Shown here in pieces: positions 34,290 to 43,148 of a stretch of DNA of 64,000 bases; the first letter of the stretch is position 1; every line of letters begins with the position of its first letter. Position numbers and translations under genes: made by a program. Source of the DNA: a bacterium. GTDB taxonomy: Bacteria; SZUA-182; DTGQ01. The notes beneath the pieces are model-generated. The model was not told where the DNA came from, made no database searches, and was given only the letters and a program-made list of their open reading frames with translations. The stretch spans positions 1-64,000 of the forward strand of contig JBFLZW010000033.1 in NCBI GenBank assembly GCA_040755755.1, given 5' to 3'.

Positions 34290-36620
34290 TTAAATTCCCA
34301 CCTTGAGTTTAGCGGTGTAGGTTATTCCCGGTGATTGATAGTACTGGTAGTATTCTTCATCAAAGAGATTGTCTACGGCCAGGGTCAAGTCAGTGTATTT
34401 ACATACCTTATAAGATAAATTAAGATTTACTATGAAGTAGGGATCATAGCACTTATAGTACCCTACATTAGTATCCGAGTTGTCATCGCTGCCATAGGTT
34501 TTACCGACATAGCGTCCAAGAATCGATCCCCCGAACTTGTTATGATGATAAGTCAAGCCAGTATTAAACATGTTTTCCGGAATGCCGGTAATTCGTTTGC
34601 CCTCAATTGCAGGGAGGGCTTTATTCTTTTTGATCGTGGCATCCGTGTAGGTATAGTTGAAAAGGTAATCCCAATCATTGCCGATCCTATGATTCAGGGA
34701 AAACTCCACTCCCTTGCTTACGGCATTACCCGCATTCTGCCAAATTTTGATACTGCTATTTTGGGGATCGGGTGTGGCCCGATAGATGAGGTCTTCAATG
34801 TCGTTATAGAAATACGTAAAGCGGAAGAAGCTGTTTTGAGTTAAGTATTGATCAAGGCCGATTTCCCATGAAGAGGTAGTTTCAGGATCAAGATCAGGAT
34901 TGGGCCTATATTCGGTCCCCGTACTGGAAATCCATTTGCGGTATAATTCATAGACATTGGGTCCGCGAAATGCCTTGCCCCAGGAGCCTCGAATTCCGGT
35001 CTGGGTGTCTGGTTTAAAGAGGAAGGAGAGCTTGGGGCTGAAGTAATTATCGCTTCTCTCCTTGAACGAGGTGGTATTCATAAGATGGGTATTGGGGTCT
35101 TCTTGGCCGCTGCGGCCATCTCTGGCCTTCCAGTTGTCCCATCTGCCTCCCGCAAAGAGCGAAATTTTATCAATAGGATCCCACTCCTCCTGAAGGTATA
35201 TCGCCCATGAATCCACCTTTCCTTCGGCAAAATAAGTCTTCCGATCCTTGCTGCCTTCATCCCGCCAATCAGTCAGATGATACTCGGCATTTTCCGCCTC
35301 TTCCATACGATTTGATAGGCCTGCAGTCAAGACATGGTTTGTAAAACCTGTCCAGTCTCCCTGCACCTCGGCTGTGGTGGTAGTGCTGGGTGTATCGGAG
35401 ATTTGACCGGAGCCTCCGCCTTTGGTTGCTCCGCTTTGGGGTGTAATGTACCAGTTTTCGAACTGATCGGTCAGACCTCCCCGTAAGCTTAACTGAAGGT
35501 TATCCAAGATTTGATGGTCATAGTTAAGCGTAAATACATTATGCTTGGTCACCCCCGGACCTTTGAGAAAGTTATATTCCGTGATGGACTTCAGGTATTT
35601 GGTTTTCCCATCAGTGGTGTCCACAAATTCGATGTATGTATTTGGATCAGATAATGGTATCGGAGCCCCACTGGAATTGCGAAGATATAATCGCCAATCT
35701 TCATAAGAGTATTCACTTTGATTGTAGGTGTAGCCAAGAGTCAAATTCGCCAGGTCATTCGGCCTGAAACCAAATTTAAGGTGCAAATTGTCTTCATCCC
35801 AGCCGTTCTCGCCAACATCACCAATAATATACGCAGGGGCACCCTTCTCGTCCTGGCTTGTTCGGACACCAGTTACTGGAATGATTGTGAATGTACTGCT
35901 CGGCTTCTTGGTGGCGGGGGAGGTTTTCGTGACCGGCGTTGTGCGATAGCCATCCGTTTTTCGTTTTTCGTAGGTGGCAAAGAGAGAAAAGCGATTGGCC
36001 CATTCATTACCAAAGCGTATTTTCCCAATATTGGTATTATAGGTCCCATATCCATATTCAGCCCATGCCTCCAGCTTCTTCGGCTTATGGGTAATGATAT
36101 TAATAACCCCGCCCATGGCATTCCCCCCATGCAGAGCTGAGGAAGGCCCGCGAATGACCTCGATTCTCTCCACCGAATCTATGGGGATAAGGCTCCAATC
36201 TACATCTCCCGTATAACCGATGTTGAGCGGCTGATTATCGAGAAGGACCAACACCCGCTTAGAGCCGGGCAATCCACGGATGCAGACCTTTTGGGTTGAG
36301 TCCATGAATCCCTTAGCCCGCTTGTCATAAATTCCTTCAAGGTAATTTATGGCCTCGTCAATGGTCTTAATGTTTTGTTCTTGAATTTCCTCTCTGGTGA
36401 CAACCGATGCATTTACCGGCACATCCTGTACAATTTTTTCTGTCCTGGTAGCCGAAATTACCACATCTTCCAATTTTATCTTACGCGCCGAGGATTCGGC
36501 TGCTCCTTTTTCCGCAGGTGACTTTTGATCTTGCTCCTGGTTTGCACCCGACAGCGTGGGAACAAGCAGTAAAAATCCCATGATAGCTAAGATAAAAACC
36601 ACATTTTTTTTCTTTCTCAT
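34290..36620 (-). CDS. TonB-dependent outer-membrane receptor 3
   Basis: A 776-residue receptor and first gene of the chelatase operon. Signal peptide to about residue 28, TonB-box-like VVISATRTEK, plug with IEVIRGPSSALHGGNAMGGVINIITHKPKK, and a full barrel whose end (LFDEEYYQYYQSPG) closely resembles receptor 1 (IFDEEYYQYSKAPG). The two are probably paralogues for related ligands. Start at ATG 36620, seven bases after AGGAG; an ATG at 36650 lies in frame but has no site. Its leader carries a consensus promoter and conserved hairpin E4. Confidence 0.9.
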   Translation of the reverse strand: MRKKKNVVFILAIMGFLLLVPTLSGANQEQDQKSPAEKGAAESSARKIKLEDVVISATRTEKIVQDVPVNASVVTREEIQEQNIKTIDEAINYLEGIYDKRAKGFMDSTQKVCIRGLPGSKRVLVLLDNQPLNIGYTGDVDWSLIPIDSVERIEVIRGPSSALHGGNAMGGVINIITHKPKKLEAWAEYGYGTYNTNIGKIRFGNEWANRFSLFATYEKRKTDGYRTTPVTKTSPATKKPSSTFTIIPVTGVRTSQDEKGAPAYIIGDVGENGWDEDNLHLKFGFRPNDLANLTLGYTYNQSEYSYEDWRLYLRNSSGAPIPLSDPNTYIEFVDTTDGKTKYLKSITEYNFLKGPGVTKHNVFTLNYDHQILDNLQLSLRGGLTDQFENWYITPQSGATKGGGSGQISDTPSTTTTAEVQGDWTGFTNHVLTAGLSNRMEEAENAEYHLTDWRDEGSKDRKTYFAEGKVDSWAIYLQEEWDPIDKISLFAGGRWDNWKARDGRSGQEDPNTHLMNTTSFKERSDNYFSPKLSFLFKPDTQTGIRGSWGKAFRGPNVYELYRKWISSTGTEYRPNPDLDPETTSSWEIGLDQYLTQNSFFRFTYFYNDIEDLIYRATPDPQNSSIKIWQNAGNAVSKGVEFSLNHRIGNDWDYLFNYTYTDATIKKNKALPAIEGKRITGIPENMFNTGLTYHHNKFGGSILGRYVGKTYGSDDNSDTNVGYYKCYDPYFIVNLNLSYKVCKYTDLTLAVDNLFDEEYYQYYQSPGITYTAKLKVGI

Positions 36621-36650
36621 AATCATTCTCCTGCCCCCAATACACAGCAT

Positions 36651-36707
36651 TTAATCTTCGACCGATAATTTTAACCGATAAATCCCACTTTCCTGTATAC
36701 GCTTCAT
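36651..36707 (-). CDS. Possible 18-residue leader peptide
   Basis: A frame encoding MKRIQESGIYRLKLSVED begins two bases after a strong AGGAGG, unusually close, and its stop abuts the extended receptor frame (TAA then ATG at 36650). It lies between hairpin E4 and receptor 3. It may be a coupling leader ORF or chance. Confidence 0.25.
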   Translation of the reverse strand: MKRIQESGIYRLKLSVED

Positions 36708-36743
36708 CACCTCCTCTTGCGGGTTTTCTTTCTGACTAAAGGC

Positions 36744-36806
36744 CAAAAAAAAAGCCATGAAAGCTTTCCTCCCGAATACTTCGGGAACAAAGCCTTCATG
36801 GCTTTT
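36744..36806 (-). promoter_or_regulatory. Leader hairpin E4 (conserved attenuator-like)
   Basis: In the minus-strand transcript the 5' arm GCCATGAAGGCTT (complement of 36790-36802), inner stem TTCCCGAA / TTCGGGA and 3' arm CTTTCATGGC are followed by nine T. It lies about 125 bases before receptor 3 and about 90 bases after its promoter. Confidence 0.8.
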
Positions 36807-36897
36807 TTCTCGCTATCGTCCTTTTTATTCAACACAATACCGCAGGACGATTACATCATTTGCAATCTTTTCGCTTCTGAGCGAATTATTTCCTCGA

Positions 36898-36926
36898 ACG
36901 ATACCAGCATATTTTATTCTTGTCAA
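36898..36926 (-). promoter_or_regulatory. Promoter of the receptor/chelatase operon
   Basis: TTGACA (36926-36921), 17 bases, TATCGT. The plus-strand block CTTGTCAAGAAAATTT over the -35 is identical to the one at 15370-15385 before the peptide operon. In the leader, TTCGCT/AGCGAA and ATCGTCC/GGACGAT can form two further stems ahead of hairpin E4. Confidence 0.7.
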
Positions 36927-37019
36927 GAAAATTTAATTAGCCGATGGTGATTCACCGACAATCCGATTTCTTAAGTATAGTAATTTCAATCTCAAAATCC
37001 TTAAATGTTTATTAATTCC

Positions 37020-37048
37020 TTGACAAAAACAGTAAGCATTGTTAAGGT
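37020..37048 (+). promoter_or_regulatory. Promoter of the chlI-chlD-like operon
   Basis: TTGACA, 17 bases, TAAGGT, with an A/T-rich block upstream. The transcript would start near 37055. A stem AGGCCG / CGGCCT (about 37078-37106) lies between promoter and hairpin E5. Confidence 0.55.
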
Positions 37049-37139
37049 TTAAACAAGGTTTGCGAAGAACCCAAAGGAGGCCGTTCCCTTTCGCTGAAAG
37101 CGGCCTGATTGATCATAGGTTAATTTTCTCATAAGTAAG

Positions 37140-37205
37140 CCAGGCCATGAAGGCTTTTTGAAAGGATTATGAATATCCTGATCAAAGCGTTCATGGCTTT
37201 TTTTA
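37140..37205 (+). promoter_or_regulatory. Leader hairpin E5 (conserved attenuator-like)
   Basis: 5' arm GCCATGAAGGCTT at 37144-37156, inner stem AGGAT / ATCCT, 3' arm AAAGCGTTCATGGC and seven T. It ends about 75 bases before the ChlI-like gene. Confidence 0.8.
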
Positions 37206-37280
37206 TTTTCTCTTTCACTGGTTTATCGCCGAGATTAATCGAAGTGCATAAACAAAGACTATTGGAAAGGAAGGTAAACT

Positions 37281-38327
37281 ATGGGAATCGACCGCACTAT
37301 TTATCCGTTTACTGCCATTGTAGGACAAGAAAAAATGAAAAAAGCCCTGCTGCTGAATGCCGTTAATCCCAAACTGGGAGGTGTTCTGATCAGGGGTGAG
37401 AAGGGAACAGCCAAATCTACCGCTGTGCGTGCCCTGGCACAACTTCTTCCTGAGATAGAGGTAGTTGCAGACTGCCCTTGCGGCTGTCCGCCGAATTATA
37501 AGCCCGACATGTGCCCGGTTTGTCTTGAGCGATTCAATACAGGTGAAAAACTACCCGTAACCAAGCGCAGAGCGCGGGTGATCGATCTTCCGGTCAGCGC
37601 CACCGAAGATCGGGTAGTAGGAACCCTGGATCTTGAGCAAGCCATCAAGAAGGGAGAGAAAAAATTTGAGCCGGGTATCCTGGCCGAAGCCAACCGGGGC
37701 ATTTTGTATGTTGATGAAGTAAATCTTTTGGACGACCACATTGTGGATGTACTGCTCGATTCTGCGGCCATGGGGGTAAATACCATTGAGCGGGAGGGAG
37801 TATCATATTCCCATCCTGCCCGCTTTATCCTGGTAGGTACTATGAACCCGGAAGAGGGGGAACTGCGGCCCCAACTCCTTGATAGATTCGGGTTATGTGT
37901 GAATATTGAGGGAATCTTAGAGCCTGAAGCCCGGGTTGAGGTCATTAAGCGAAGGGTCCTCTACGAAGACGATCCCGCTTCCTTTGCCAAGGTCTGGGAG
38001 CCAAAGCAGCAGGCTTTACGGGATCAGATTCGGAAGGCGGAGGATATATTGGATCAGGTTCAGGTACCGGAAGAGACACTCCTACTCATTGCCAGAATTG
38101 CCATCGAGATGAACGTAGATGGGCACCGGGCAGATATTATCATGATGAAGGCCGCCAAAACCCTGGCTGCTCTCGGCGGCCGCTGTGAAGTAAACAAAAC
38201 GGATATTCAGGAAGCTGCGGATCTTTCCCTTCAGCATCGCATGAGGCGAAAGCCTTTTCAAAAGATCGGTATGGAAGAGGAAAAATTGAGCCAAATGTTT
38301 TTAACCGGAAAAAGGGAGGCAAATTAA
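37281..38327 (+). CDS. ChlI/BchI-like AAA+ chelatase subunit
   Basis: A 348-residue AAA+ ATPase of the magnesium-chelatase I family. It has [19 protein letters not shown] at the N-terminus, Walker [10 protein letters not shown] near residue 40, Walker [12 protein letters not shown] near 138 and sensor [20 protein letters not shown] four-cysteine insert (CPCGC, then CPVC, near residues 65-82) could bind zinc or a cluster. The family forms a hexameric motor with the D subunit that drives metal insertion by a CobN/BchH-type subunit. A GGAAAGGAAGG site lies before ATG 37281. Confidence 0.88.
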   Translation: MGIDRTIYPFTAIVGQEKMKKALLLNAVNPKLGGVLIRGEKGTAKSTAVRALAQLLPEIEVVADCPCGCPPNYKPDMCPVCLERFNTGEKLPVTKRRARVIDLPVSATEDRVVGTLDLEQAIKKGEKKFEPGILAEANRGILYVDEVNLLDDHIVDVLLDSAAMGVNTIEREGVSYSHPARFILVGTMNPEEGELRPQLLDRFGLCVNIEGILEPEARVEVIKRRVLYEDDPASFAKVWEPKQQALRDQIRKAEDILDQVQVPEETLLLIARIAIEMNVDGHRADIIMMKAAKTLAALGGRCEVNKTDIQEAADLSLQHRMRRKPFQKIGMEEEKLSQMFLTGKREAN

Positions 38328-38331
38328 AGCC

Positions 38332-40407
38332 ATGTCCTGGGAAAATCTCTATCCTTTCACAGCCATAGTGGGCCAGGAGAAGATGAAAACTGCCCTGCTC
38401 CTGAATGCCGTATGCCCCCAGATTGGCGGCGTATTGATTCGCGGTCAAAAAGGGACGGCCAAATCCACACTGGTGCGCAGCTTATCTGTCCTTTTGCCGG
38501 AAATAGAAGTGGTTGAGGGCTGCCCCTTTTCCTGCGATCCTCATGATCCTGTGAACCTTTGCGAACAGTGCAGCAGGCTGCTCACTCAAACAGGCAGCCT
38601 GCCTTCAGTCAGACGAAAGGTCCAGGTGGTAGACCTGCCCATTGGAACAACCGAAGACCGGGTTGTAGGCACCATCGATCTTGAACGAGCCATTCAAGAA
38701 GGGAAAAAGTGCTTTGAGCCCGGATTATTGGCCCGCGCTCACCGGGGAATTCTCTATATTGACGAGGTGAACCTGCTCAATGATCATATCGTGGATGTTA
38801 TTCTGGATGCGGCAGCATCTGGAGTCAATATTGTCGAGCGCGAAGGCGTATCGTATTGTCATCCTGCCCGCTTCATTCTGGTAGGTACCATGAATCCGGA
38901 GGAAGGGGAACTGAGACCTCAGTTAATCGACCGGTTCGGTATGTGTGTAACCGTTGAGGGTTGTAGTGATCAGAAAAAAAGAGTAGCCATTATGATCCGC
39001 AGGGAGGGATTTGACCGTAATCCTGCCGATTTTCTCCAGGAATGGGAGCAGGAGCAGGAAAAGACCCGCCAAAAGATACGACGGGCCATAAATCGATTGC
39101 CTTCGGTTACCATCTCAGAAGAGTTGCTCGGTCTTTGCTCCAGACTGGCTATGGAAGCGTTTGTGGCAGGCCACAGGGCAGATATCATTCTTCGATGGGC
39201 AAGCCTTGCCCTGGCCTCATTTATGGAAAGAAAGGCAGTTCAGACCGAAGATATAGAAGCGGTGGCAGATATGGTCTTGTTTCATCGAAAACGTCAGGTT
39301 CCTCCTCCGCCTCCACCTCAGCAGGAACAGGACCAATCGCACGATCATGACCATCACGATCACCATGACCACCAGGATCATAAACCGCAAGAGGAAAAAG
39401 AGGAAGAAACGAGCAGTCAACAACCGGAAAATGCCTCTCATAACCATCAAAATTCTCCATCCGATGAGGAAGAAGAGCGAGGGCAGGAGAATGAGCATGA
39501 CGATGCCCCCGATCAGGAACAAGAACCTGCCCCAGCCAGCGCACCCCTCAAGGAGAGAGTGTTTGAAACAGGAGAGCCCTTTCGCGTCAAACGGTTCGAT
39601 CTTGAGCGGGATAGAAAACTTCGTAAAGGCTCAGGTCGAAGGAGCAGGACAAAAATTGCCACCAAGTCAGGCCGCTATGTGATGAGCACCATGCGCCGGA
39701 AAAATAATGACCTGGCCCTTGACGCTACTCTGCGGGCAGCCGCTCCCTATCAGAGCAGGCGCAGAAAAGAGAATGTCGCTATTGCCATTGAAAGTTCAGA
39801 TATCAGAGAGAAAATCAGAGAGAAGAAGATCGGCAACTTTATCATTTTCGCTATCGATGCCAGTGGCTCTATGGGCGCCAACAAACGCATGGTCGCAGCC
39901 AAGGGAGCGATTCTTTCTCTCCTCATGGATGCCTACCAGAAAAGAGATAAAGTCGGTCTGGTTGCCTTCAAGGGTGACAAAGCCGAGGTTATTCTTCCTC
40001 CCACCAGCAGTATTGAATTAGGCTATAAACTGATGGAGGATCTGCCCGCCGGAGGGAAAACTCCTCTTACCCACGGGCTCCTCACGGCTTATCAGCTTAT
40101 CGAGACACAACTGCGCAAGGACCCATTTATCTATCCCCTGCTCGTACTCATCACCGATGGCAGATCCAACGTCAGTCTTTATGGTGATAAGCCTCTGGGA
40201 GAATCGTTGAAAGCGGCTGAAATCATCGGAGAAGATGATCGGGTACGGACGTTGGTGGTTGATGTAGAGAAAAAAGGCTTTATGTCCTTTGGTCTCTCGG
40301 AGAAAATAGCCCGCCAGATGGGAGCTAAATATTTCCTTCTCGAAGATTTGAGGGCCAGCACTCTCATGGAGGCAGTGAAGGGTGAGATGGTGGATGCTGT
40401 GGAGTAA
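38332..40407 (+). CDS. ChlD/BchD-like chelatase subunit with VWA domain
   Basis: A 691-residue protein. Residues 1-320 are a second AAA+ domain very similar to the preceding gene, with intact Walker A (GQKGTAKST) and Walker B (GILYIDEVNLL) and its own cysteine insert (CPFSC, CEQC). Residues 325-410 are a linker of prolines, histidines (HDHDHHDHHDHQDH) and acidic residues. The C-terminal VWA domain has the MIDAS motif DASGSMG near 510. In many D subunits the AAA site is degenerate; here it looks active. The His/acidic linker could bind the metal substrate. It starts four bases after the ChlI-like gene. Confidence 0.88.
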   Translation: MSWENLYPFTAIVGQEKMKTALLLNAVCPQIGGVLIRGQKGTAKSTLVRSLSVLLPEIEVVEGCPFSCDPHDPVNLCEQCSRLLTQTGSLPSVRRKVQVVDLPIGTTEDRVVGTIDLERAIQEGKKCFEPGLLARAHRGILYIDEVNLLNDHIVDVILDAAASGVNIVEREGVSYCHPARFILVGTMNPEEGELRPQLIDRFGMCVTVEGCSDQKKRVAIMIRREGFDRNPADFLQEWEQEQEKTRQKIRRAINRLPSVTISEELLGLCSRLAMEAFVAGHRADIILRWASLALASFMERKAVQTEDIEAVADMVLFHRKRQVPPPPPPQQEQDQSHDHDHHDHHDHQDHKPQEEKEEETSSQQPENASHNHQNSPSDEEEERGQENEHDDAPDQEQEPAPASAPLKERVFETGEPFRVKRFDLERDRKLRKGSGRRSRTKIATKSGRYVMSTMRRKNNDLALDATLRAAAPYQSRRRKENVAIAIESSDIREKIREKKIGNFIIFAIDASGSMGANKRMVAAKGAILSLLMDAYQKRDKVGLVAFKGDKAEVILPPTSSIELGYKLMEDLPAGGKTPLTHGLLTAYQLIETQLRKDPFIYPLLVLITDGRSNVSLYGDKPLGESLKAAEIIGEDDRVRTLVVDVEKKGFMSFGLSEKIARQMGAKYFLLEDLRASTLMEAVKGEMVDAVE

Positions 40408-40546
40408 TGACTCGAGTTTTGCAGTGCCAAAAAAAGCTTTAACTTAAATCGGGGCGGCGCAATATCCCTGAAGAAGGATTCGAGTACCTCTGGAGCCCGA
40501 TTCTCTGCCCAGATATACGAGGTGGCCCGTACCTTGCCAACGCAGC

Positions 40547-40690
40547 GCTTATGATGCCACCTATTTAGAGCTTGCCATAAGCAAGAACGCGGGGTTAGTA
40601 AGCCAGGATAACCAGCTATCAAAGGCAGCAAGAGAAGCTGGTGTTAAGATATTGGATTTAGGGCTCTTAGGGTCATTTTCCCCTTCATGA
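40547..40690 (+). pseudogene. Remnant of a VapC-type PIN-domain toxin
   Basis: The frame AYDATYLELAISKNAGLVSQ continuing DNQLSKAAREAGVKIL matches the C-terminal third of PIN toxins, where YDATYLELA and D-L--AA---GV are typical. Just before it, YEVARTLPTQ is readable in another frame, so a frameshift and N-terminal loss have occurred. No start codon or antitoxin gene is present. Confidence 0.6.
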
Positions 40691-41059
40691 AACTTTGCCT
40701 TCCGGAAGAGCCGTACAAATTCGGCTTCTTCAGGAATCCATTTTCGTATCCCATTTGCTGGAAGTAAACGATGTTTACCTTCAGTTCTCCCAAGATTCCT
40801 CCTTGCCTGTTCACCTCTTGGTCACTGGAGAAACCGGGAGTATGTCACAGAAATTACGTCACCATAGTTTACATTGCTCAAGATTTATTCACCTCACCAG
40901 GGAGGCCAACGGACATCGATCTGTCCATAACTATCTGTAATTTAAATTAATATCGAATATATTACGGTGATTGACTCCAATTGGTACATAATCTGCATGA
41001 TAATTTGCCATAACCGAAGGCGTATGGTAAATTAAGATATACACCCATAAAGCTGACAA
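40691..41059. other. Intergenic stretch without a recognised gene
   Basis: It contains a small hairpin (GAAGAGCCG / CGGCTTCTTC near 40705-40731) and an A/T-rich section near 40935-41050 that probably holds the promoter of the signalling gene. No RNA gene seen. Confidence 0.35.
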
Positions 41060-43138
41060 ATGGTATCTTCTTCTCCAATGGATTCAGGAATCTTGGAAGT
41101 GACAGGGATGCACACTATTACCGAATTGGAGCTTGCTAATCGAATTACCGAAGAAATTCCTACCTTGCCTACAGTTGTAGCGCATATTTTGAACATCGTC
41201 TTAGATGACAGAAGCACGATCAGGGACCTGGCGGAGGTTATCCGGAAGGATCAGGCACTGACAGCCAAAGTGCTGAAAGTGGTCAATTCCGGAGCTTATG
41301 GTTTACGGGGGAAGGTCAGCACCGTAGACCATGCCATAACCATTCTGGGTTTTGACGCTCTCAAGAAGCTGTTATTATGCCTGACCGTGTTCGATAACCT
41401 GTCCCGGCAAAACAGGGACGGGTATTTCTTCAACAAATCCCAGTTCTGGTGTCATTCTCTGGCGGTAGCCACCGTGGCCAAAGGCATAGCTTCGCTGAGC
41501 GGATACCTGTGTCCTGACGAGGCTTACGTAGCCGGTCTCCTGCACGATGTGGGGAAGATCATCATCGAGCGGATCATGACTGATAAGTATCTCAACTATA
41601 TGAGAAACTTAAACCTGACTCCCAATATGTCTTTGCGCTTTGAGGAAGAGAACCTGTCGGTCAACCATGCTCTGGTCGGCAGGCTGGCCTTTGAGAAGTG
41701 GAATCTCCCCCTCTCCCTGCAGAAATCCGTCGAACTGCATCATGGCACGGAAGAAGGCCACGAGGATATCCATGAGCTGGCAGCCATTGTTTCGGTAGCC
41801 GACTTTATCTGCTGGACCCAGGCCCTTGGCTCGTTCAGCTTCTTCTTTCACCCTGTGCTCAATCCTCAGGCGGAAAGGGTTGTCGATCTCAAGAACCTGA
41901 AGATAGAACCTATTTTGAAGCAAATGAACAGGGAACTGGTTTTGAATGCCAGGGCTTTCAATTTACAGGCAAGCGATTTGAAAGGATTCCGGGAAGCCCT
42001 GCAAAAAGCGAATTTTGAGCTGGGAAGGATCAACTCCCTGTATAGTGATACGAAAAGAAAATTAGAACGGCACATTCAGGAGATCCATGATACCAAGAGC
42101 AAACTGGAAAAGCATGTTCATGAGCTGAACACCTTGAATGATATCATTTGCAAAACCCGCGAGACCCTGGAGCCGTCACAAATTATCCGGAATGTTTTGC
42201 AGGGGGTAGGGGAAGGTTTCGGATTTCCCCGCTTGATCTGGTTTTCCGTTGACTCACAGAGGAAAAAGGTCACCAGCAAAGCATCTTATGGCGATTTCCA
42301 GGTCGATCCGGCAGATGTTGCCGCAGGCGGCACCTGGGATGAAGGCATCGGGCCCCTTTTGCCTCCCTGTATCCAGGGCAGGGAAATCCTCCATCTCAAG
42401 GCTGACCGGGATGGGCTGTTGCCTCCCGCATCATCCCTTTTATCAAGCCTGCACAGCAGTGAGCTGCTCCTGGTTCCCATCAGCACCGACCGGAAAGTTA
42501 CCGATCTGCTCCTGATCGACAATCAGGATGAATACGTCGCCATCTCTGATGATACGATCAAAGTGCTCGACATTCTGGCCGTAAACCTTGGAATGGCCCT
42601 GGAAAATGCCAAGCTGTTCCAATATATCAGCCAGATGGCTGTGGTTGACTGCCTGACCAACATCTATAACCGCCGTCAACTGGACTCGTCATTGAGCACT
42701 GAAATCAGCAGGTCAACCCGCTTTCAGCAATCGTTCTCAATCGCACTTTTCGATGTCGATCACTTCAAAACGGTTAATGATACCTATGGTCATCAGGTCG
42801 GAGACCTGATTCTGAAAGATGTGGCCACGATCATAAAAAGCAATTCCCGGAGTATCGATGTTGTCGGAAGGCTGGGAGGTGATGAATTCCTGGTCATTTT
42901 ACCCAATACCCAGATGGAGAGCGCTTCCGCTTTCGCCGAAAGGGTCCGGCTCATTGTGGAGGAGTACGGATTGCTCAGGAAAAACATTTTCCCCAAGTGC
43001 CAGATCACCCTCAGTATTGGAGTTGCCGAATTCAATAATTTCCAGGATACCCCGGCAGACCTTTTACAAAAAGCGGACAGGGCGCTGTATCAGTCCAAAC
43101 AGAAGGGGAGAAATTCCGTCAGTGCCTTTGAAGGATAA
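41060..43138 (+). CDS. HDOD-GAF-GGDEF signalling protein
   Basis: A 692-residue cytoplasmic regulator. An HDOD domain (about residues 25-240; GLLHDVGKI present) is followed by a coiled coil (about 320-365), a GAF-like sensor (about 370-515) and a C-terminal GGDEF domain with intact RLGGDEF near 612, so diguanylate cyclase activity is expected. The start is unsure: ATG 41060 and ATG 41108 are both possible, and neither has a strong ribosome-binding site. It stands alone between the chelatase operon and a convergent ABC transporter. Confidence 0.85.
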   Translation: MVSSSPMDSGILEVTGMHTITELELANRITEEIPTLPTVVAHILNIVLDDRSTIRDLAEVIRKDQALTAKVLKVVNSGAYGLRGKVSTVDHAITILGFDALKKLLLCLTVFDNLSRQNRDGYFFNKSQFWCHSLAVATVAKGIASLSGYLCPDEAYVAGLLHDVGKIIIERIMTDKYLNYMRNLNLTPNMSLRFEEENLSVNHALVGRLAFEKWNLPLSLQKSVELHHGTEEGHEDIHELAAIVSVADFICWTQALGSFSFFFHPVLNPQAERVVDLKNLKIEPILKQMNRELVLNARAFNLQASDLKGFREALQKANFELGRINSLYSDTKRKLERHIQEIHDTKSKLEKHVHELNTLNDIICKTRETLEPSQIIRNVLQGVGEGFGFPRLIWFSVDSQRKKVTSKASYGDFQVDPADVAAGGTWDEGIGPLLPPCIQGREILHLKADRDGLLPPASSLLSSLHSSELLLVPISTDRKVTDLLLIDNQDEYVAISDDTIKVLDILAVNLGMALENAKLFQYISQMAVVDCLTNIYNRRQLDSSLSTEISRSTRFQQSFSIALFDVDHFKTVNDTYGHQVGDLILKDVATIIKSNSRSIDVVGRLGGDEFLVILPNTQMESASAFAERVRLIVEEYGLLRKNIFPKCQITLSIGVAEFNNFQDTPADLLQKADRALYQSKQKGRNSVSAFEG

Positions 43139-43148
43139 GGGTACGTAC

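Noticed and set aside
40179-40631. 150-residue minus-strand frame over the end of the ChlD-like gene
   Set aside because: It overlaps a well-supported VWA-domain coding region and the PIN remnant on the opposite strand, and shows no recognisable domain.
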